DNA of 16,370 nt, taken from NCBI GenBank assembly GCA_002479245.1, contig DLMG01000273.1, forward strand, positions 1-16,370, given 5' to 3'. This document shows positions 14,701-16,370 of this stretch, piece by piece. Each line of letters begins with the position of its first letter. Positions within the stretch are counted from its first letter, which is position 1. A program made the translations under genes and the position numbers. The notes beneath the pieces were generated by a model. That model worked only from the letters and a program-made list of their open reading frames with translations, was not told the DNA's origin and did no database searches. Origin of the DNA: Verrucomicrobia subdivision 3 bacterium UBA7542 (GTDB taxonomy: Bacteria; Verrucomicrobiota; Verrucomicrobiia; Limisphaerales; UBA11358).

Positions 14701-14974
14701 AATCCGCCGGCTGCTGGCCGAAGGGTTCCAGCTTTTCCTCCGGACGGCGGCAGCCCGCGCCCGCCAGACCCAGACCCGCGAGCGCGAACGACGCGGACAT
14801 GATTTTGAGGAACTGGCGGCGGTTCGGGCCGGCTTTCAACTCGCTCGCGCCCTGCGGAAACTCGCGATGCAGCCACTCCTTGAACTCCGGCGTGTCGGCC
14901 AGTTCGTCCAAACTGCGCCAGTAACGGCGGCCCGAAGCGGCTGTTGAAACTGGAGTTGTAAGGTTCGAGTTCAT
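11720..14974 (-). CDS. actB: alternative complex III subunit ActB (molybdopterin-enzyme-like and Fe-S fusion)
   Basis: Large periplasmic ACIII subunit, 1084 residues. It fuses a domain shaped like a molybdopterin oxidoreductase (about 80-740), which in known ACIII holds no Mo cofactor, to a four-cluster ferredoxin-like domain. A Tat-type signal NRRQFLKIMS (51-60) leads into AGAGC75, a possible lipobox. The cluster motifs are CVGCSTCVVAC (near 758), CQMCEAAPCENVCP (near 843), CIGTRYCSNNCP (near 875), CTYCTQRIEQ (near 961) and CQQACPAG (near 1001). The set fits the three [4Fe-4S] and one [3Fe-4S] clusters known in the family. It should take electrons from the ActC quinol site and pass them to ActA. 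The middle (bases 13681-13920, about 47% GC by count) is AT-richer than its flanks. No clear Shine-Dalgarno precedes the ATG. Confidence 0.96.
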   Translation of the reverse strand: MNSNLTTPVSTAASGRRYWRSLDELADTPEFKEWLHREFPQGASELKAGPNRRQFLKIMSASFALAGLGLAGAGCRRPEEKLEPFGQQPADYVYGEPQYFATAMPTRTGAVPLVVKSYEGRPIKIEGNALFPGSNGGTDRYAQASILDLYDPDRARHFKQDGKIVSREEALSFLDSLSQKFVANSGEGLAFLAESSTSPSRARLQKIIADKFPKSQWFTYDAIDSGIHQRAATQAFGQPVKPVFHFDKAKVILSLDCDFLGGEDGAHEHIRKFAASRKERHRQIARDRAHIFGLLSELPMSRLYTIESLFTLTGANADHRLRTAASNIGQIANWICDHIYYERGMTNVPKNQHALAGVDEKWVQECAKDLIAAGPNALVVAGQRQPLEVHFLAYLMNFLLSATANTVELHKAELDTSTDLKNFNYAADTLVVLGGNPAYNLNSLSKAASVVRLGYYEDETSEKSNWNFPAAHYLESWGDARTSDGATVPVQPLIQPLFGGLTELEFLARIAGETQTSEYEIIRATLGKSEEDWKKFLFYGFDSGSVGGPESPTHFQPAVPSLSATTPSAQNLEVIFFRDAKVDDGRYANNGWMQELPDPVTKMTWDNAVLVSRKTAKELGVANGDIVEITLNGRSVTGPIWVQPGMADYSLGLALGYGRERAGRVGTGVGFNAYKIFNGKYIETGATVRRTGETYTLACTQNHWSMEGRPAVREANLEEFSKNPKFAGEMHGTEPPIVQSLYPNPLDEAKKTALHQWGLVVDLTACVGCSTCVVACQSENNIPIVGKDQVSRGREMHWMRIDRYYTADPKTEKFLDAFVKNEEEQFSEWIDDVQAVNQPVMCQMCEAAPCENVCPVAATVHDVEGLNVMAYNRCIGTRYCSNNCPYKVRHFNFLDFNKRPLTELKGPYYSTPILHKTDGKWDLLSWWKHPEQSGMREEDEWDLIKLSKNPDVTVRMRGVMEKCTYCTQRIEQAKIAQKAKAGASDNVRLSETTGTVPKTACQQACPAGAIVFGDISDPGSSVSKWKTQPQNYTLLGDLLTKPRTSYLARIRNPNPLMPDYREWPDSFEEYEERNGNPFVEKGNS

Positions 14975-15007
14975 TTGGAAACAGAAAGCGAAAATAACGA
15001 CGTAACC

Positions 15008-15109
15008 AATTGACGATTGACGATTGACGATTGACGAGTTGCAAAGACTTCAAAGCAGCGCTCGTTTTCAAACGCCAATCGTAAATCGTAAATCGTAAAT
15101 CGTAAATTC
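15008..15109. repeat. two 7-base tandem arrays between actA and actB
   Basis: On the plus strand TGACGAT-type units are repeated about four times at 15010-15037, and CGTAAAT-type units about four times at 15079-15106, with 40 unrelated bases between. On the minus strand these read ATTTACG (x4) and then CGTCAAT (x4). The element fills most of the 136-base gap between actA and actB. The two units differ in sequence but share a length of seven bases. I recall similar ATTTACGATTTACG / CGTCAATCGTCAAT pairs in verrucomicrobial intergenic regions. Confidence 0.8.
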
Positions 15110-15110
15110 A

Positions 15111-15809
15111 TCATCGGTGACAGGCCGAGCAGCTTTGCAATGATTCCACCTTCCAATCGTGAACAAACTTCTTGCCGTTCAATTCCTGCAGCGTCGCCGC
15201 TTCCACGTCATTTGTGCTCCATTGCCAGCCCAAATCCGTGACCTTGTCCACGGGCCGGATGAACGCCGCCGGCTGGCGATGGCAATCGAGGCAGAAACTC
15301 ATGCTCAACGGCTTGGCGTGATACACCTCATCCATCTCGTCAATCCGCCCGTGACATTCCACGCAACTGAAGCCGCGCTGGACGTGGACCTCGTGGTTGA
15401 AATAAACGTAATCGGGCGTCTTGTGGATTTGCACCCACGGAACCGGTGTGTTGTTCTTCGCGCTCTCGCGGACGATGGCCAGGCGCGGGTCGTCCTTCAA
15501 TACCTGGCTGTGGCAGTTCATGCAGGTGGAAGCGCCGGGAAGATTCGAGAACCATGATTTTTCCACGCCGTTGTGGCAGTAACGGCAATCCATGCCCAAC
15601 TGCCCCGTGTGGACCGCGTGCGAGAACGGCACCGGCTGGACTGGCTCGTAGCCGACGCGTGTGTATTTGGGCGTAAAATAATAAGTCACGCCCGCCGTCA
15701 CGCCGCCGCCCAGGAGCACGGCTCCGATGCCCGCCGCCAGCGGCAGCCAGTTTATCCACTTCGGAAAAATCACTGACGTGACCAGGTTCATTTTTCTGTA
15801 CCACTCCAT
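15111..15809 (-). CDS. actA: alternative complex III subunit ActA (pentahaem cytochrome c)
   Basis: Membrane-anchored multihaem cytochrome c of ACIII that receives electrons from the ActB Fe-S clusters. It has 232 residues, with one N-terminal helix (about 20-42, WLPLAAGIGAVLLGGGVTAG). Five haem sites are visible: CRYCH (75-79), CMNCH (96-100), CVECH (149-153), CLDCH (173-177) and CSACH (227-231). The protein ends one residue after the last haem motif, as is usual for ActA. The ATG at 15809 has AGGA seven bases upstream; an internal ATG at 15791 is possible but has a poorer site. It is the first gene of the operon, about 340 bases after the leader promoter. Confidence 0.96.
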   Translation of the reverse strand: MEWYRKMNLVTSVIFPKWINWLPLAAGIGAVLLGGGVTAGVTYYFTPKYTRVGYEPVQPVPFSHAVHTGQLGMDCRYCHNGVEKSWFSNLPGASTCMNCHSQVLKDDPRLAIVRESAKNNTPVPWVQIHKTPDYVYFNHEVHVQRGFSCVECHGRIDEMDEVYHAKPLSMSFCLDCHRQPAAFIRPVDKVTDLGWQWSTNDVEAATLQELNGKKFVHDWKVESLQSCSACHR

Positions 15810-15812
15810 GAC

Positions 15813-15826
15813 TTAGTCCTAGGACT
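15813..15826 (-). promoter_or_regulatory. palindromic ribosome-binding site of actA
   Basis: The site before the actA ATG contains the perfect palindrome AGTCCTAGGACT, whose right half carries the AGGA that should pair with 16S rRNA. A hairpin or a bound protein here could hide the start of the first gene in the operon. The coordinates are approximate to within one or two bases. Confidence 0.35.
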
Positions 15827-15856
15827 GGGTTCATGCTAGTTTTTGGTTCTGGTTTT

Positions 15857-15907
15857 GTCCATCCCCGGCGCCGGTTGGGCTATGTCCTCCCTCTGACGGG
15901 GATGGAC
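15857..15907. repeat. 51-bp element with perfect 10-bp terminal inverted repeats
   Basis: GTCCATCCCC (15857-15866) and GGGGATGGAC (15898-15907) are exact reverse complements and enclose 31 bases that include GGCGCCGG. It lies in the untranslated leader about 50 bases before the actA start. It could be another small dispersed repeat or a leader RNA hairpin. Confidence 0.55.
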
Positions 15908-16074
15908 TGAGTTGCTCCGCGAACCAGGCTGGGCTCAGATAGAGATGGCGAAGATGTTTGAATAAAGCTTCAGGTGCGTGCAATGTTGGGGAGGCGAGGA
16001 TTGATCCTCGACTATTGCATATCGAGAAAAACAACGAAAAATCAGCGATTTTTGAATGTGCAACAAACACAGTT

Positions 16075-16109
16075 TGGAGGCGAGGGTCGGAATCGAACGC
16101 GTCTCGCCT
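16075..16109 (-). other. tRNA-3'-end-like minihelix (tRNA remnant or attachment site)
   Basis: On the minus strand AGGCGAG (16109-16103) can pair over 7 bp with CTCGCCT (16084-16078), followed directly by CCA (16077-16075). Between them is GTTCGATTCC, a standard T-loop sequence. The arrangement equals an acceptor stem with a T-loop and a CCA end, but D and anticodon arms are absent and the T-stem itself does not pair well. It is not an intact tRNA. A 3' tRNA remnant left by recombination, an integration site or a regulatory mimic are all possible. A related CCTCGCCTCC sequence lies 87 bases further on at about 15990-15999. Confidence 0.4.
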
Positions 16110-16157
16110 TCCACAAGCCACTCGAAATCAACTGCCTATGGCATCGCTGATGTCCTG

Positions 16158-16185
16158 AATATAAGGCGGTTACGTTTTATGTCAA
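16158..16185 (-). promoter_or_regulatory. sigma-70-type promoter upstream of the act operon
   Basis: On the minus strand TTGACA (16185-16180, perfect -35) is followed after 16 bases by TATATT (16163-16158, five of six matches to the -10 consensus). Transcription would start near 16150 and give a leader of about 340 bases before actA. This is the best promoter match I see in the window. It could equally belong to a lost tRNA gene, given the minihelix about 45 bases downstream of the predicted start. Confidence 0.6.
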
Positions 16186-16370
16186 GCTTAACCGCAGCCG
16201 ACTCTTTTTAACTCCATTTAACCCTCACCAGATGAGGTTTGCTGGCACTTCTGCTGGCACTTTGTGAGGGGCCTCTAGCGACAACTAAACTTCCCGCTGA
16301 TGAAAAATAAATGTCGTTGACGGGAGGGGGTAAAGCGGCAAGCATAAAGTGTCAGCGGTCACCACAAACC

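Larger units (their letters stand above)
15810..16370. other. gene-free upstream region of the act operon
   Basis: No convincing gene lies in these 561 bases on either strand. A 96-codon open frame on the minus strand (16121-15831) has no recognisable domain and runs through repeats. The region holds a promoter (16158-16185), a tRNA-3'-end-like minihelix (16075-16109), a CGAGGA-TTGA-TCCTCG hairpin inside a larger TGCAAT...ATTGCA dyad (15979-16019), an AT-rich hairpin (16037-16053) and a 10-bp terminal inverted repeat (15857-15907). It also has an 11-base direct repeat TGCTGGCACTT (16240-16250 and 16252-16262). I see nothing I can name beyond 16270. Confidence 0.7.

Noticed and set aside
15008..15109. 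CRISPR array
   Set aside because: The repeated units are only seven bases, directly adjacent and without spacers.
15831..16121. A 96-codon open frame on the minus strand before actA
   Set aside because: It has no recognisable domain, runs through the minihelix and inverted repeats, and has no good ribosome-binding site.
16230..16275. Tail of an integrase gene on the minus strand (reads K-V-P-A-E-V-P-A-N-L-I-W-stop)
   Set aside because: The frame has a stop only about 19 codons upstream, so there is no coding region to support it.

Overview
The window is one long block of aerobic respiratory-chain genes, all read on the minus strand, so transcription runs from high to low coordinates. The organism is probably a GC-rich member of the Verrucomicrobiota, perhaps near Pedosphaera/Limisphaerales. 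This rests on the gene content (alternative complex III next to odd cbb3-like subunits and an A-type oxidase) and on dispersed palindromic and short tandem repeats of a kind I associate with that group. It is an inference from memory, not a database result.

Layout in transcription order. (1) 16370-15810 is a gene-free leader with a good sigma-70-type promoter, a tRNA-3'-end-like minihelix and several inverted repeats. (2) 15809-7762 is a complete alternative complex III set: actA (pentahaem cytochrome c), actB (fused molybdopterin-enzyme-like and Fe-S protein), actC (NrfD-like quinol site), actD, actE (monohaem cytochrome c) and actF (second NrfD-like subunit). Most junctions overlap by 1 or 4 bases; actA-actB and actE-actF are instead separated by repeats. 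(3) 7765-4367 is a tightly overlapping extension: a small one-helix protein, a CcoN-like membrane protein, a CcoO-like cytochrome c and a membrane-anchored monohaem cytochrome c. (4) 4194-3493 is a secreted cupredoxin with its own possible promoter. (5) 3440-1367 holds ctaA and ctaB (haem A and haem O synthases). (6) 1172 to the left edge is the 5' part of ctaD, subunit I of an aa3-type oxidase.

Working model: ACIII oxidises quinol. Electrons pass through its haems (ActA, ActE), the CcoO-like and monohaem cytochromes and/or the cupredoxin to the aa3 oxidase, whose haem A is made by CtaA and CtaB. The CcoN-like protein cannot reduce oxygen as far as its sequence shows. All six expected haem and CuB histidine ligands appear to be replaced, two of them by Gln in an A-Q-V-Q version of the A-H-V-H motif. 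Its partner CcoO-like protein keeps its haem but carries an insertion of about 77 residues that resembles the C-terminal domain of ribosomal protein L7/L12. I read this pair as a former oxidase recast as a structural or electron-transfer module joining ACIII to the terminal oxidase. This is the most unusual thing in the window.

Other points of note are an Ile in place of the K-channel lysine in CtaD, a perfect 24-bp inverted repeat inserted in frame in ctaA, and palindromic elements of several unrelated sequences inside or between the respiratory genes. No subunit II (coxB/ctaC) gene is visible. The plus strand has no gene I can support.
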